A stretch of DNA of 5,586 nucleotides, from the NCBI GenBank assembly GCA_012516225.1, contig JAAYWX010000130.1, positions 1 to 5,586 of the forward strand. The letters are read 5' to 3'. Both the position numbers and the translations under genes were made by a program. Shown here in pieces: positions 1 to 5,586 of this stretch (position 1 is the first letter of the stretch; every line of letters begins with the position of its first letter). The notes beneath the pieces are model-generated. The model was not told the origin of the DNA, made no database searches, and saw nothing but the letters and a program-made list of their open reading frames with translations. Source of the stretch: Clostridiales bacterium (GTDB taxonomy: Bacteria; Bacillota; Clostridia; Oscillospirales; Oscillospiraceae).

Positions 1-357
1 ACTTTAAGCTGTTCATTAGATAAAACGCCGGTCTATAATTCCCGAATCAGCTTTTATTTTAATTCGGAAAATCTTACGCTTATAATAGGAAACCGTCCCC
101 AATCAAAAAAATATTCGGCTGTATCCTCCGAAAACTACCCCGACAGCGTAACGGTCCTTATGAACTTCCTCGAAAACATAAGGCAGACAGGTGAAGTATG
201 CAGCAAGATAGAGAAACTCGAAATAGGCTATTTCCTTAATTCCGCCGTATCGGGTGACTGTACCCTAAAGCCCGTTTGGTGCATCCAGACGGATGCAAAG
301 CCGTACTACATTGATGCTCAGTCAGGGGAACCGATAAAGATAAAACTATCGCCTTAA
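1..357 (+). CDS. C-terminal part of a YycI/YycH-like WalRK regulatory protein (5' end outside window)
   Basis: The frame is open from base 1 to the TAA at 355-357 and gives 118 residues. The protein therefore starts upstream, and the in-frame ATG at 160 is an internal Met: it has no ribosome binding site and the frame stays open before it. The visible part alternates short strands and one helix. It ends with a PVWCIQTD segment followed by YYIDAQSGEPI, which resembles the C-terminus of YycI (pattern: P-x-W, then a YY-[IV]-[DN]-A-x-[ST]-G motif, as in PepSY-like folds). YycI and YycH are membrane-anchored extracytoplasmic modulators of the sensor kinase WalK. The nearby walJ-like gene fits, since walRK-yycH-yycI-walJ is a known Firmicute order, here with murA inserted. 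No membrane segment is visible in this part, as expected if the anchor is N-terminal. The family assignment rests on a weak, short resemblance, and another PepSY-like secreted protein is possible. Confidence 0.55.
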   Translation, partial: TLSCSLDKTPVYNSRISFYFNSENLTLIIGNRPQSKKYSAVSSENYPDSVTVLMNFLENIRQTGEVCSKIEKLEIGYFLNSAVSGDCTLKPVWCIQTDAKPYYIDAQSGEPIKIKLSP

Positions 358-377
358 GTTTCCATTGTTTATTTTTG

Positions 378-406
378 TTGTGTTTTTGTAATCATTATGT
401 TATAAT
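378..406 (+). promoter_or_regulatory. Candidate sigma-A promoter with extended -10, upstream of murA
   Basis: A perfect TATAAT lies at 401-406, preceded by TG at 398-399 and one base, giving the extended -10 form TGNTATAAT. A weak -35 (TTGTGT, 378-383) sits 17 nt upstream. Transcription would start near 413, leaving a leader of about 145 nt before the murA start. No terminator is visible between the upstream gene's stop (357) and this site, so read-through from upstream may add to murA expression. Confidence 0.55.
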
Positions 407-419
407 GCAGCAGTAAAAA

Positions 420-449
420 TTGACTTGGTTGGTATTAATTTTTTATATA
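420..449 (+). promoter_or_regulatory. Second candidate promoter upstream of murA
   Basis: TTGACT at 420-425 matches the -35 consensus at five of six positions. At 17 or 18 nt spacing it faces TTATAT (443-448) or TATATA (444-449). It would start transcription near 456, about 100 nt before murA. The region is very AT-rich, so chance -10 matches are common and this call is weaker than the one at 378-406. Further TATAAT hexamers at 481-486 and 511-516 lack convincing -35 partners. Confidence 0.35.
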
Positions 450-497
450 ACAATTTTGTTTGGACATATCTTTTTAAGGCTATAATCATTCACTTAG

Positions 498-532
498 GGT
501 ATCATACCTATATAATAAATATATTTCGGTAT
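498..532 (+). repeat. Dyad and potential leader hairpin just upstream of murA
   Basis: GGTATCATACC at 498-508 is a perfect inverted repeat around a central C. A second GGTATC occurs at 528-533, so ATACC (504-508) can also pair with GGTAT (528-532). That second pairing can extend inward with ATATA (510-514) against TATAT (520-524), leaving a 5-nt loop (515-519) and a small internal loop. Two mutually exclusive pairings thus share ATACC, about 10 nt upstream of the murA ribosome binding site. It could be a protein operator, an RNA leader structure, or a chance product of AT-rich sequence. The stems are short and AU-rich, so stability is modest. Confidence 0.3.
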
Positions 533-543
533 CTCTTTATTGC

Positions 544-552
544 GGGAAGGTG
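544..552 (+). promoter_or_regulatory. murA ribosome binding site that selects the TTG at 558
   Basis: GGGAAGGTG at 544-552 is a good Shine-Dalgarno sequence 5 nt before TTG 558-560. The alternative TTG at 540 is preceded only by AT-rich sequence and would place this purine run inside the coding region, so 558 is preferred. Confidence 0.75.
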
Positions 553-557
553 TTTCT

Positions 558-1847
558 TTGGATAAATATGTAATCAGAGGAGGAAACCCTCTTTACGGAG
601 AAGTTGAAATCAGCGGCGCAAAAAATGCCGCTGTCGCTATTATACCTGCGGCACTGATGGTTGAAGGTGTTTGCCGGATAGAAAATATACCTCAGATAAG
701 CGATACAGGTATGCTCCTGACAATTCTCCACGAAATGGGAGCCAAAGTTCGCACTGTTAATAAAAACACAGTAGAAATAGACTGTACAAACGTTTGCAAA
801 GAAGGCGCTCCCTATGATTTAATGCGCAAAATCCGCGCCTCTTATTATTTGATAGGAGCTATGCTTGGCCGTTTCGGATCCGCCAAGACGACTATGCCTG
901 GCGGTTGCAATTTTGGAGTTCGCCCCATTGATCAGCATATTAAAGGTATGACGGCGCTCGGTGCCCATGTTGAAGTCAAGGGCGGGTTTGTATATGCAGA
1001 AGCACCGGACGGGATACTGACAGGCAGCAAAATTTACCTTGACAAGGTTTCCGTCGGCGCTACGATGAACATTATGCTGGCGGCCTCAAAGGCACGCGGC
1101 AAAACGACGATAGAAAATGCCGCAAGGGAACCTCATATAGTTGACCTTGCAAACTTTTTAAACTCTATGGGAGCGGACATCAGGGGTGCCGGTACCGATA
1201 CCATTAAAATATACGGAGTAGACAAACTCCATGGAGGTACCTATTCGATTATACCGGATCAGATCGAGGCGGGCACATATATGGCCGCCGTTGCCGCCAC
1301 CGGCGGGGAAATAACCATAAAAAACGTTATCCCTAAACATCTTGACTGCATCAGTGCAAAACTGCGCGAAATGGGTGTTGAAATAGACGAATATCCGGAC
1401 TACATTGTTGTCCGCCGCACAGGAAAGCTCATCCGTACAAACGTAAAAACCCAGCCTTATCCCGGATTTCCGACTGATATGCAGCCTCAGATAAGCACTG
1501 TGCTGTGCCTTGCGGAAGGTACGAGCGTTGTTACCGAAGGAGTCTGGGACAACCGCTACAAGTATATCTCGGAACTTCGGAAAATGGGGGCGGAAGTGCA
1601 GGTAGACGGGAAAACGGCCGTTATAGAAGGGGTACCGTATCTTACGGGTGCTCCGGTAGCTGCCTGTGATCTCCGCGCCGGCGCAGCCGTTGTTATAGCG
1701 GGACTTTGCGCAAGAGGCGAAACAGTTGTAGAAGACGTTGTTTTTATCGAACGCGGGTATCAGGACTTTGTGGGCAAGCTCAGAAAGCTGGGGGCAGATA
1801 TAACCTGTATTTCAGAACCGGATGAGTTTACGTCCGCTGTTGTCTGA
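558..1847 (+). CDS. murA: UDP-N-acetylglucosamine 1-carboxyvinyltransferase (MurA)
   Basis: Cytoplasmic enzyme that transfers enolpyruvate from phosphoenolpyruvate to UDP-GlcNAc, the first committed step of peptidoglycan synthesis and the target of fosfomycin. From the TTG at 558 the protein has 429 residues, close to the usual 417-435. The N-terminus reads MDKYVIRGG, and SGAKNA places Lys22 and Asn23 at exactly the numbers of the E. coli substrate-binding pair, which supports this start. The mobile loop PGGCNFGVRP carries the catalytic Cys (residue 117; Cys115 in E. coli), so the enzyme should be fosfomycin-sensitive in principle. FPTDMQ holds the conserved Asp (about 307) and ERGYQDF the conserved Arg (about 399). 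The two-domain EPSP-synthase-type fold appears complete. The walJ-like gene follows after 20 nt, suggesting one operon. Many Firmicutes have two murA copies, and which one this represents cannot be told here. Confidence 0.97.
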   Translation: MDKYVIRGGNPLYGEVEISGAKNAAVAIIPAALMVEGVCRIENIPQISDTGMLLTILHEMGAKVRTVNKNTVEIDCTNVCKEGAPYDLMRKIRASYYLIGAMLGRFGSAKTTMPGGCNFGVRPIDQHIKGMTALGAHVEVKGGFVYAEAPDGILTGSKIYLDKVSVGATMNIMLAASKARGKTTIENAAREPHIVDLANFLNSMGADIRGAGTDTIKIYGVDKLHGGTYSIIPDQIEAGTYMAAVAATGGEITIKNVIPKHLDCISAKLREMGVEIDEYPDYIVVRRTGKLIRTNVKTQPYPGFPTDMQPQISTVLCLAEGTSVVTEGVWDNRYKYISELRKMGAEVQVDGKTAVIEGVPYLTGAPVAACDLRAGAAVVIAGLCARGETVVEDVVFIERGYQDFVGKLRKLGADITCISEPDEFTSAVV

Positions 1848-1867
1848 ACTTTGCGAGGATTAAATTT

Positions 1868-2665
1868 ATGCAGGTTTATACGATAGCAAGCGGTTCCGGA
1901 GGAAACTGCACCCTTGTAAGGGACGGGGAATCCGCCGTCCTTATAGATGCCGGCATTTCTATGCGGCGCATTTCTCAGGCTCTCGCCTCTATTGGATTAA
2001 GTCCAGGGCAGCTCTCTGGAATTCTTATCACGCATGAGCATTCGGATCATATATGCGGACTGAGTACACTTATTAAACATTACGATATTCCCATTTTCGC
2101 CCCCCGTACAGTGGCCAATCACCTTTGCTGGTCAATTGCGGGGGTTGAAGATTATTTGACTTCTCTTAAAACGGGACAGGAAGAAAATATATGCGGCTTA
2201 AAAGTGCTTCCGTTCCGAACGCCTCACGATACACCGGAAAGTGTCGGATACAGGATTTCCGGAAGCTCCGTTTTCGGTTTCTGTACGGACTGTGGACATA
2301 TTACAGAGGAGATAATAGAAGGCTTAAGCGGGGTCGACACCGCCGTTATCGAGTCAAATCACGATGTAGGGATGCTTTTGTCCGGCTCATATCCACCAGC
2401 ATTGAAACGCCGCATTTTGTCGGATAACGGTCATCTTTCGAACGAATCTTGCGGATGCCTTGCCGTTGAATTATATAAGAGGGGCACAAGGAAAATGATA
2501 CTTGGGCATCTGAGCCGTGAGAACAACCGCCCTGAAATTGCAAGGCAGTGTGTGGCGGGAGCTCTCGCCGCTGAGGGTATAAATACGGATAGTGATATAT
2601 ACATAGACATAGCGCCGGAAAAGGATATACTTAAAATTTCCGTTGGAGACAGTTTGCTATGCTGA
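1868..2665 (+). CDS. walJ: WalJ/YycJ-like metallo-beta-lactamase-fold hydrolase
   Basis: 265 residues, typical for the YycJ/WalJ family. The metal-binding motif HEHSDH is at residues 56-61. Further ligands fit His120 (TPHD), Asp141 (CTDCGH) and His214 (LGHLS), so a two-metal (probably zinc) site seems intact. ESNHD (162-166) and HLSNE (189-193) are characteristic of this subfamily rather than of beta-lactamases or glyoxalase II. No signal peptide is seen, so it is cytoplasmic. Family members are often annotated as exonucleases and are linked to the WalRK cell-wall system and to coordination of cell division with replication, but the in vivo substrate is not firmly established. The start ATG has GAGGA (1855-1859) 8 nt upstream. 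The 3' end overlaps rlmH by 7 nt, a walJ-rlmH adjacency common in Firmicutes. Family call is firm; exact activity is not. Confidence 0.9.
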   Translation: MQVYTIASGSGGNCTLVRDGESAVLIDAGISMRRISQALASIGLSPGQLSGILITHEHSDHICGLSTLIKHYDIPIFAPRTVANHLCWSIAGVEDYLTSLKTGQEENICGLKVLPFRTPHDTPESVGYRISGSSVFGFCTDCGHITEEIIEGLSGVDTAVIESNHDVGMLLSGSYPPALKRRILSDNGHLSNESCGCLAVELYKRGTRKMILGHLSRENNRPEIARQCVAGALAAEGINTDSDIYIDIAPEKDILKISVGDSLLC

Positions 2666-3141
2666 ATATTAGCCTTATATGTGTCGGACGCCTTCGTGAA
2701 AATCATTACATATCCGCTTTCAGCGAATATGAAAAGCGCTTAAAGCCATATTGCCGATTCGAGATATTCGAGCTGAACGAAATCAGACTTCCGCAATCCC
2801 CGTCTCAGGCAGATATAGATGCGGGACTTGCCCGAGAAGCCGCAGATATTGAAAAGCATATACCTTCCGGAGCATATGTAGTTGCTCTGTGCATAGAAGG
2901 AAGGCAATTTTCCAGCAGCGATTTTGCTTTATTTCTTCAAAAGTGCGCAAATGAAGGAAAAAGCCGAATATGCTTTGTCATAGGTTCCTCTTATGGACTG
3001 GACAATTGCATAAAAAACCGAGCGGACATGCTTATGTCAATTTCTTTAATGACTTTTCCGCATCATCTTGCAAGAGTAATGCTTGCAGAACAGATTTACA
3101 GGGGTATAATGATAAATGAAGGAAGTAAATACCATAAATGA
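2659..3141 (+). CDS. rlmH: 23S rRNA (pseudouridine-1915-N3)-methyltransferase RlmH
   Basis: 160 residues, matching RlmH (155-159 in E. coli and S. aureus). It is a SPOUT-class homodimeric methyltransferase that uses S-adenosylmethionine to methylate pseudouridine 1915 in helix 69 of 23S rRNA on assembled 70S ribosomes. The trefoil-knot region is visible: FVIGSSYGLD (106-115) forms the SAM-binding loop, MTFPHHLARVMLAEQIYR (131-148) is the family signature, and the protein ends in the conserved YHK (158-160). The loop has GSS where many orthologs have GGS or GGP, a conservative change. The ATG lies inside the end of walJ (ATGCTGA overlap), with GGAGA (2645-2649) 9 nt upstream, so translation is probably coupled to walJ. 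Confidence 0.96.
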   Translation: MLNISLICVGRLRENHYISAFSEYEKRLKPYCRFEIFELNEIRLPQSPSQADIDAGLAREAADIEKHIPSGAYVVALCIEGRQFSSSDFALFLQKCANEGKSRICFVIGSSYGLDNCIKNRADMLMSISLMTFPHHLARVMLAEQIYRGIMINEGSKYHK

Positions 3142-3177
3142 CAGCCATTTTAATGCTGCGTAAAGAGGTTTTTTAAA

Positions 3178-3528
3178 ATGTCATTTTTTAAAAAAGGCAG
3201 AAACTCAAAAAACGGCGACAAACAGATTTCTGCCGGAGGCACAAAGCCTGTATGGGGCGGTTCCCTTCCGGGAAAGCTTTATAAAAACTGGCCAAAAGTT
3301 GATGGCACTCCGGAGGAGCCTGTTTTTCTCAAGCATTGCACATCTGCGGATATGGAAGACGAAATGCTTATAAATATGCTTGCCGCCTATGGAATCCCCG
3401 CTGTAAAGCAATACCCTTTAAATGGCAGTTTTGGAAAAGTTGTCTTAGGCATGAGCGGAGAAGGAACCGATATTTTTGTACCTGCTTCAATGCTTGAAGA
3501 CGCGATTTATCTCATTGGAGGATGCTGA
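3178..3528 (+). CDS. Small protein with a DUF2007-like C-terminal domain
   Basis: 116 residues with a clear ribosome binding site (AGAGG, 3164-3168, 9 nt before the ATG). Two parts are visible. Residues 1-47 are a basic, Gly/Lys/Pro-rich and probably disordered tail containing two Trp (26 and 38). Residues 48-114 look like a small alpha/beta domain: strand (EPVFLKHC), helix (ADMEDEMLINMLAAYGI), strand, a glycine-rich turn, strand (TDIFVP), helix (SMLEDAIYLI). That order, with A-Y-G-I-P after the helix and V-P followed by an L-E-x-A-type helix, matches the DUF2007 'putative signal-transducing protein' pattern. The molecular role of that family is unknown. There is no signal peptide or membrane segment. 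It lies 36 nt after rlmH, and its stop is one base before the phosphomutase start, so the two should be co-expressed. A functional link to the mutase is inference only. Confidence 0.8.
   Translation: MSFFKKGRNSKNGDKQISAGGTKPVWGGSLPGKLYKNWPKVDGTPEEPVFLKHCTSADMEDEMLINMLAAYGIPAVKQYPLNGSFGKVVLGMSGEGTDIFVPASMLEDAIYLIGGC
3517..3522 (+). promoter_or_regulatory. Ribosome binding site of the phosphomutase, inside the preceding gene
   Basis: GGAGGA lies 7 nt before ATG 3530 and is read in the upstream frame as the Gly-Gly codons of its C-terminal IGGC. It fixes the mutase start at 3530. The more upstream in-frame TTG at 3476 has no comparable site and would force a 53-nt overlap. Confidence 0.85.
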
Positions 3529-3529
3529 C

Positions 3530-5257
3530 ATGACCAATTACATTAACGAATACCGCCGCTGGCTTGACAGTCCCGCTTTGTTAGAAAGCGAATGGCGGGA
3601 GTTGAACGATATCGGCGCTGATGAGGAAGAAATAAAAAGCCGCTTTTTTGCCCCTCTGCAATTCGGTACGGCAGGTTTAAGAGGTATTATGGGCATGGGA
3701 TTAAACCGCATGAACAAGTACGTTGTAATGCACGCAACGCAGGCCTTTGCCTCCGTCATATGCGCCGAAGGGGAAGAAACCAAAAAGAAAGGCGTCGTCA
3801 TATGTTATGACTGCCGCGAAAACAGCGAGTCTTTTGCCCGTTCCGCAGCTTCTGTTATGGCGGCAAACGGAGTTTTTGTAAGAATATTTGAGGCCATGCG
3901 TCCTACGCCGGAACTGAGCTTTGCAATAAGGCACTATGGCGCGGCGGCGGGAATTAATATAACGGCAAGCCATAACCCGCGCGAATACAACGGCTACAAA
4001 GTCTACTGGTCCGACGGTGCGCAGCTTCCGCCAAACCATGCTCAAGCGATAGCCAACGCGATGGCGGCTATAGATATATTTAATGGAATCAAAACAATGG
4101 ATTTTGATGAGGCAAAGGCTGCGGGGTTTATAGAAACTATAGGCAAGGAAACCGATGAGCTTTTCCTTGAAAATGTCCTTTCCCAGTCAATCGATAAGGA
4201 CGTTGTTGTACGTGTGGCGGATACATTTAAAATTGTTTACACTCCATTTCACGGCGCCGGATATAAGCTTGTACCGGAAGCACTGAGACGTCTTGGAATT
4301 AAGAACATCATTCCTGTGCCTCAGCAGATGGTGATTGACGGAACTTTTCCTACCGTTAAGAGCCCTAATCCGGAAGAACCCGCCGGATTTTATCTTGCCG
4401 TGGAACTTGCAAAGCGTGAAAACTGTGACCTTATTATCGGAACGGATCCGGACTCAGACAGGGTCGGCATAATGGTTCGCAGTGAAACCGGCGAATACGT
4501 CACCATATCTGGAAATCAGACCGGAGTTCTGCTGCTTGACTATATAATAAACGCTCGCAAAAGGAAGGGAACGCTTCCCGAAAACGCCGCAGCGATAAAG
4601 ACTATCGTAACGACGGAGATGGCACGTGAAGTTGCGCAGCGCAACGGCGTCCATATTGACGATACGTTTACAGGATTTAAGTTCATGGCGGAAAAGGTCG
4701 CCCAATATGAAAAAAGCGGAAGCTATAAGTATATTATGGCCTATGAAGAAAGCTACGGCTATATGATAGGTGACTATGTACGCGACAAGGATGCGGTTAC
4801 CGCATCTATGCTTATTGCAGAAATGGCCGCATATTACTATGAAAAAGGTATGACGCTGCTTCAGGCTATGGACAGTCTTTATGAAAAATACGGCTATTAT
4901 TCGGAGAAAACTCTAAACCTTGTCATGCCCGGAATTGACGGACTTGAAAGGATGCAGTCTTTGATGACGAGGCTAAGGGAAAATCCTCCCGCAAAAATCT
5001 GCGATGTAAAGGTTTTGCGTGAGAGGGACTACTCTGTCGGAAAAATTATTGTTCCAGGTCTTGGCGCCGTTGACAAAACCCATATCTCCGGATCCAATGT
5101 GCTGTACTTTGAACTGGAGGACGATACGTCTTTTATTATCCGTCCCTCAGGTACGGAACCTAAAATAAAAATATACATCCTCGTAAAAGGAAACAGCAAA
5201 CAAGAGTGTGAGGATAAAATAAATAAATATTCCGAATACGCCCAAAGCCTTAAATAA
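3530..5257 (+). CDS. pgcA: Alpha-phosphoglucomutase/phosphomannomutase (PgcA type)
   Basis: 575 residues, in line with the 570-600 of the PgcA/PGM2-like branch of the alpha-D-phosphohexomutases. It interconverts glucose-6-P and glucose-1-P (some members also use mannose or pentose phosphates) through a phosphoserine and a glucose-1,6-bisphosphate intermediate. Glucose-1-P feeds UDP-glucose for glycolipids, wall polymers and storage glycan. All four domain signatures are present: the active-site loop TASHNP (145-150; phosphorylated Ser147), the magnesium loop GTDPDSDR (304-311; Asp306, 308, 310), the sugar-binding loop EESYGY (406-411), and the phosphate-binding RPSGTEPKIK (538-547). FGTAGLRG (45-52) is the typical N-terminal motif of this branch. 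Cytoplasmic, with no signal peptide. It starts one base after the preceding stop and ends in tandem stops TAA-TGA, followed by a strong terminator, so it is the last gene of the operon. Substrate preference cannot be fixed from sequence alone. Confidence 0.94.
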   Translation: MTNYINEYRRWLDSPALLESEWRELNDIGADEEEIKSRFFAPLQFGTAGLRGIMGMGLNRMNKYVVMHATQAFASVICAEGEETKKKGVVICYDCRENSESFARSAASVMAANGVFVRIFEAMRPTPELSFAIRHYGAAAGINITASHNPREYNGYKVYWSDGAQLPPNHAQAIANAMAAIDIFNGIKTMDFDEAKAAGFIETIGKETDELFLENVLSQSIDKDVVVRVADTFKIVYTPFHGAGYKLVPEALRRLGIKNIIPVPQQMVIDGTFPTVKSPNPEEPAGFYLAVELAKRENCDLIIGTDPDSDRVGIMVRSETGEYVTISGNQTGVLLLDYIINARKRKGTLPENAAAIKTIVTTEMAREVAQRNGVHIDDTFTGFKFMAEKVAQYEKSGSYKYIMAYEESYGYMIGDYVRDKDAVTASMLIAEMAAYYYEKGMTLLQAMDSLYEKYGYYSEKTLNLVMPGIDGLERMQSLMTRLRENPPAKICDVKVLRERDYSVGKIIVPGLGAVDKTHISGSNVLYFELEDDTSFIIRPSGTEPKIKIYILVKGNSKQECEDKINKYSEYAQSLK

Positions 5258-5300
5258 TGATGGTTTTCCCGCTGTTTCTGCAGTTTTTATCAGCTTTTCC

Positions 5301-5330
5301 AATCCCGCGGCGGTTTACCGCGGGATTTTT
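5301..5330 (+). terminator. Intrinsic (rho-independent) terminator after the phosphomutase
   Basis: AATCCCGCGG (5301-5310) pairs perfectly with CCGCGGGATT (5318-5327) around a 7-nt loop, giving a 10-bp stem with a GC-rich core. T5326-5330 supplies the U-tract, of which two bases can pair into the stem. It lies 44 nt after the mutase stop and separates this operon from the lipoprotein gene. Confidence 0.92.
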
Positions 5331-5346
5331 ATAGAAAAAGCTCTCA

Positions 5347-5384
5347 AATTAAATTATTAAGAAATTATTAAATTATTTTTAAAT
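5347..5384 (+). promoter_or_regulatory. A/T-tract region upstream of the lipoprotein promoter (possible UP element)
   Basis: Nearly pure A/T sequence, with AAATTATTAA at 5351-5360 repeated at 5362-5371 (11-bp period) and AAATTATTT at 5370-5378. Helically phased A/T tracts just upstream of a -35 box can act as an UP element bound by the RNA polymerase alpha subunit, or bend DNA. The role is inferred; the repeats are seen directly. Confidence 0.4.
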
Positions 5385-5399
5385 CTTTGTTGTTTTATA

Positions 5400-5428
5400 T
5401 TGACATAAGCTTATTTAAGTGTTAATAT
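5400..5428 (+). promoter_or_regulatory. Strong sigma-A promoter for the lipoprotein gene
   Basis: A consensus TTGACA (5400-5405), a 17-nt spacer and TAATAT (5423-5428, five of six), with TG at 5420-5421 giving an extended -10. The predicted start is near 5435, with a leader of about 55 nt. The spacer holds a perfect 10-bp palindrome, ATAAGCTTAT (5405-5414), touching the -35 box, and a shorter CTTA-TT-TAAG dyad (5410-5419). Either could be a repressor site. Confidence 0.85.
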
Positions 5429-5477
5429 CATCACGTAGCTTGAATGTAAAAGTTACCAAAAAATCAATAGTAGTTTT

Positions 5478-5483
5478 GGAGGA
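5478..5483 (+). promoter_or_regulatory. Ribosome binding site of the lipoprotein gene
   Basis: GGAGGA lies 7 nt before ATG 5491, a near-ideal Shine-Dalgarno sequence. Together with the strong promoter it suggests high expression. Confidence 0.85.
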
Positions 5484-5490
5484 AAAAACT

Positions 5491-5586
5491 ATGAAAAAGA
5501 CATTTGCTGTAATTCTTGCCGCAATGATGCTTATTGCTGCTTTTGCAGGTTGCACCAAGAAGTCTGAAGAGCCGGCCGAGTCCGCA
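5491..5586 (+). CDS. N-terminus of a secreted lipoprotein, possibly an ABC transporter substrate-binding protein (3' end outside window)
   Basis: Only 32 codons are present. They encode a classic lipoprotein signal peptide: basic MKK, a hydrophobic stretch (residues 4-19, rich in Ala, Ile, Leu and Met), and the lipobox F-A-G-C with the lipidated Cys at residue 21. A charged, low-complexity linker follows (TKKSEEPAESA). The product should be exported by Sec, lipidated by Lgt, cleaved by Lsp, and anchored on the outer face of the membrane. In Clostridia such strongly expressed lipoproteins with a short Glu/Ser/Ala linker are often solute-binding proteins of ABC importers, but no mature domain is visible, so this remains a guess. 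It has its own promoter and is separated from pgcA by a terminator. Confidence 0.8.
   Translation, partial: MKKTFAVILAAMMLIAAFAGCTKKSEEPAESA

Noticed and set aside
160..357. A stand-alone 65-residue protein starting at ATG 160
   Set aside because: The same frame is open back to base 1 and the ATG has no ribosome binding site, so it is an internal Met of the truncated upstream gene.
2191..2427. A 78-residue forward frame inside walJ
   Set aside because: It is out of frame with a conserved gene and very Arg-rich, typical of a frame-shifted shadow.
2431..2706. A 91-residue reverse-strand open frame across the walJ-rlmH junction
   Set aside because: Both forward genes here are clearly real and overlap; the reverse frame shows no ribosome binding site, motif or promoter.
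106..3141. The GSS (rather than GGS) loop of RlmH as a sign of lost activity
   Set aside because: A Gly-to-Ser change at this position is conservative, and the rest of the SAM-binding and C-terminal signature is intact.
3476..3529. An 18-residue N-terminal extension of the phosphomutase starting at TTG 3476
   Set aside because: It overlaps the preceding gene by 53 nt and lacks a ribosome binding site, while ATG 3530 has GGAGGA at ideal spacing and gives a family-typical N-terminus.
3701..4045. A 114-residue reverse-strand open frame
   Set aside because: It lies wholly inside the well-conserved mutase coding region, is rich in Arg, Val and Cys as expected of an antisense shadow, and has no recognisable domain.
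5268..5295. A possible second hairpin (GCTG with CAGC) before the terminator
   Set aside because: Only four base pairs with a long loop; too weak to call next to the strong stem at 5301-5330.

Overview
The window looks like chromosomal DNA of a low- to mid-GC Gram-positive bacterium of the class Clostridia, possibly the Oscillospirales/Ruminococcaceae. This is judged from protein character and gene order, not from a search. The evidence is a WalJ/YycJ-type metallo-beta-lactamase-fold protein directly followed by RlmH, a MurA of Firmicute type, strong GGAGG-type ribosome binding sites, a TTG start on murA, and a short-leader lipoprotein with a Firmicute-style signal. All genes read on the + strand.

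Layout: bases 1-357 are the 3' end of a gene cut by the window edge, whose C-terminus resembles the YycI/YycH regulators that accompany WalK-WalR. Bases 358-557 are an AT-rich intergenic region with an extended -10 promoter, a second candidate promoter and a dyad/hairpin just upstream of murA. A compact run of five genes follows: murA (558-1847), walJ/yycJ-like (1868-2665), rlmH (2659-3141, overlapping walJ by 7 nt), a 116-residue protein with a DUF2007-like C-terminal domain (3178-3528), and a 575-residue phosphoglucomutase/phosphomannomutase of the PgcA type (3530-5257, one base after the preceding stop). A GC-rich intrinsic terminator at 5301-5330 closes the unit. A new transcription unit then begins with a near-consensus promoter (5400-5428) and the first 32 codons of a lipoprotein that runs off the window.

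The genes make a mostly housekeeping, envelope-centred neighbourhood. MurA performs the first committed step of peptidoglycan synthesis. WalJ and the YycI-like protein belong with the WalRK cell-wall stress system. PgcA interconverts glucose-6-P and glucose-1-P, the precursor of UDP-glucose for envelope glycans. RlmH methylates 23S rRNA. All five intact genes appear full length, and the catalytic motifs I looked for in the four recognised enzymes are present.

I found no mobile element, CRISPR array, tRNA, rRNA or defence system, and no strong evidence for a new system. The less ordinary points are the DUF2007-like protein tightly coupled to the phosphomutase, the dyads in the murA leader, and the palindrome inside the lipoprotein promoter.
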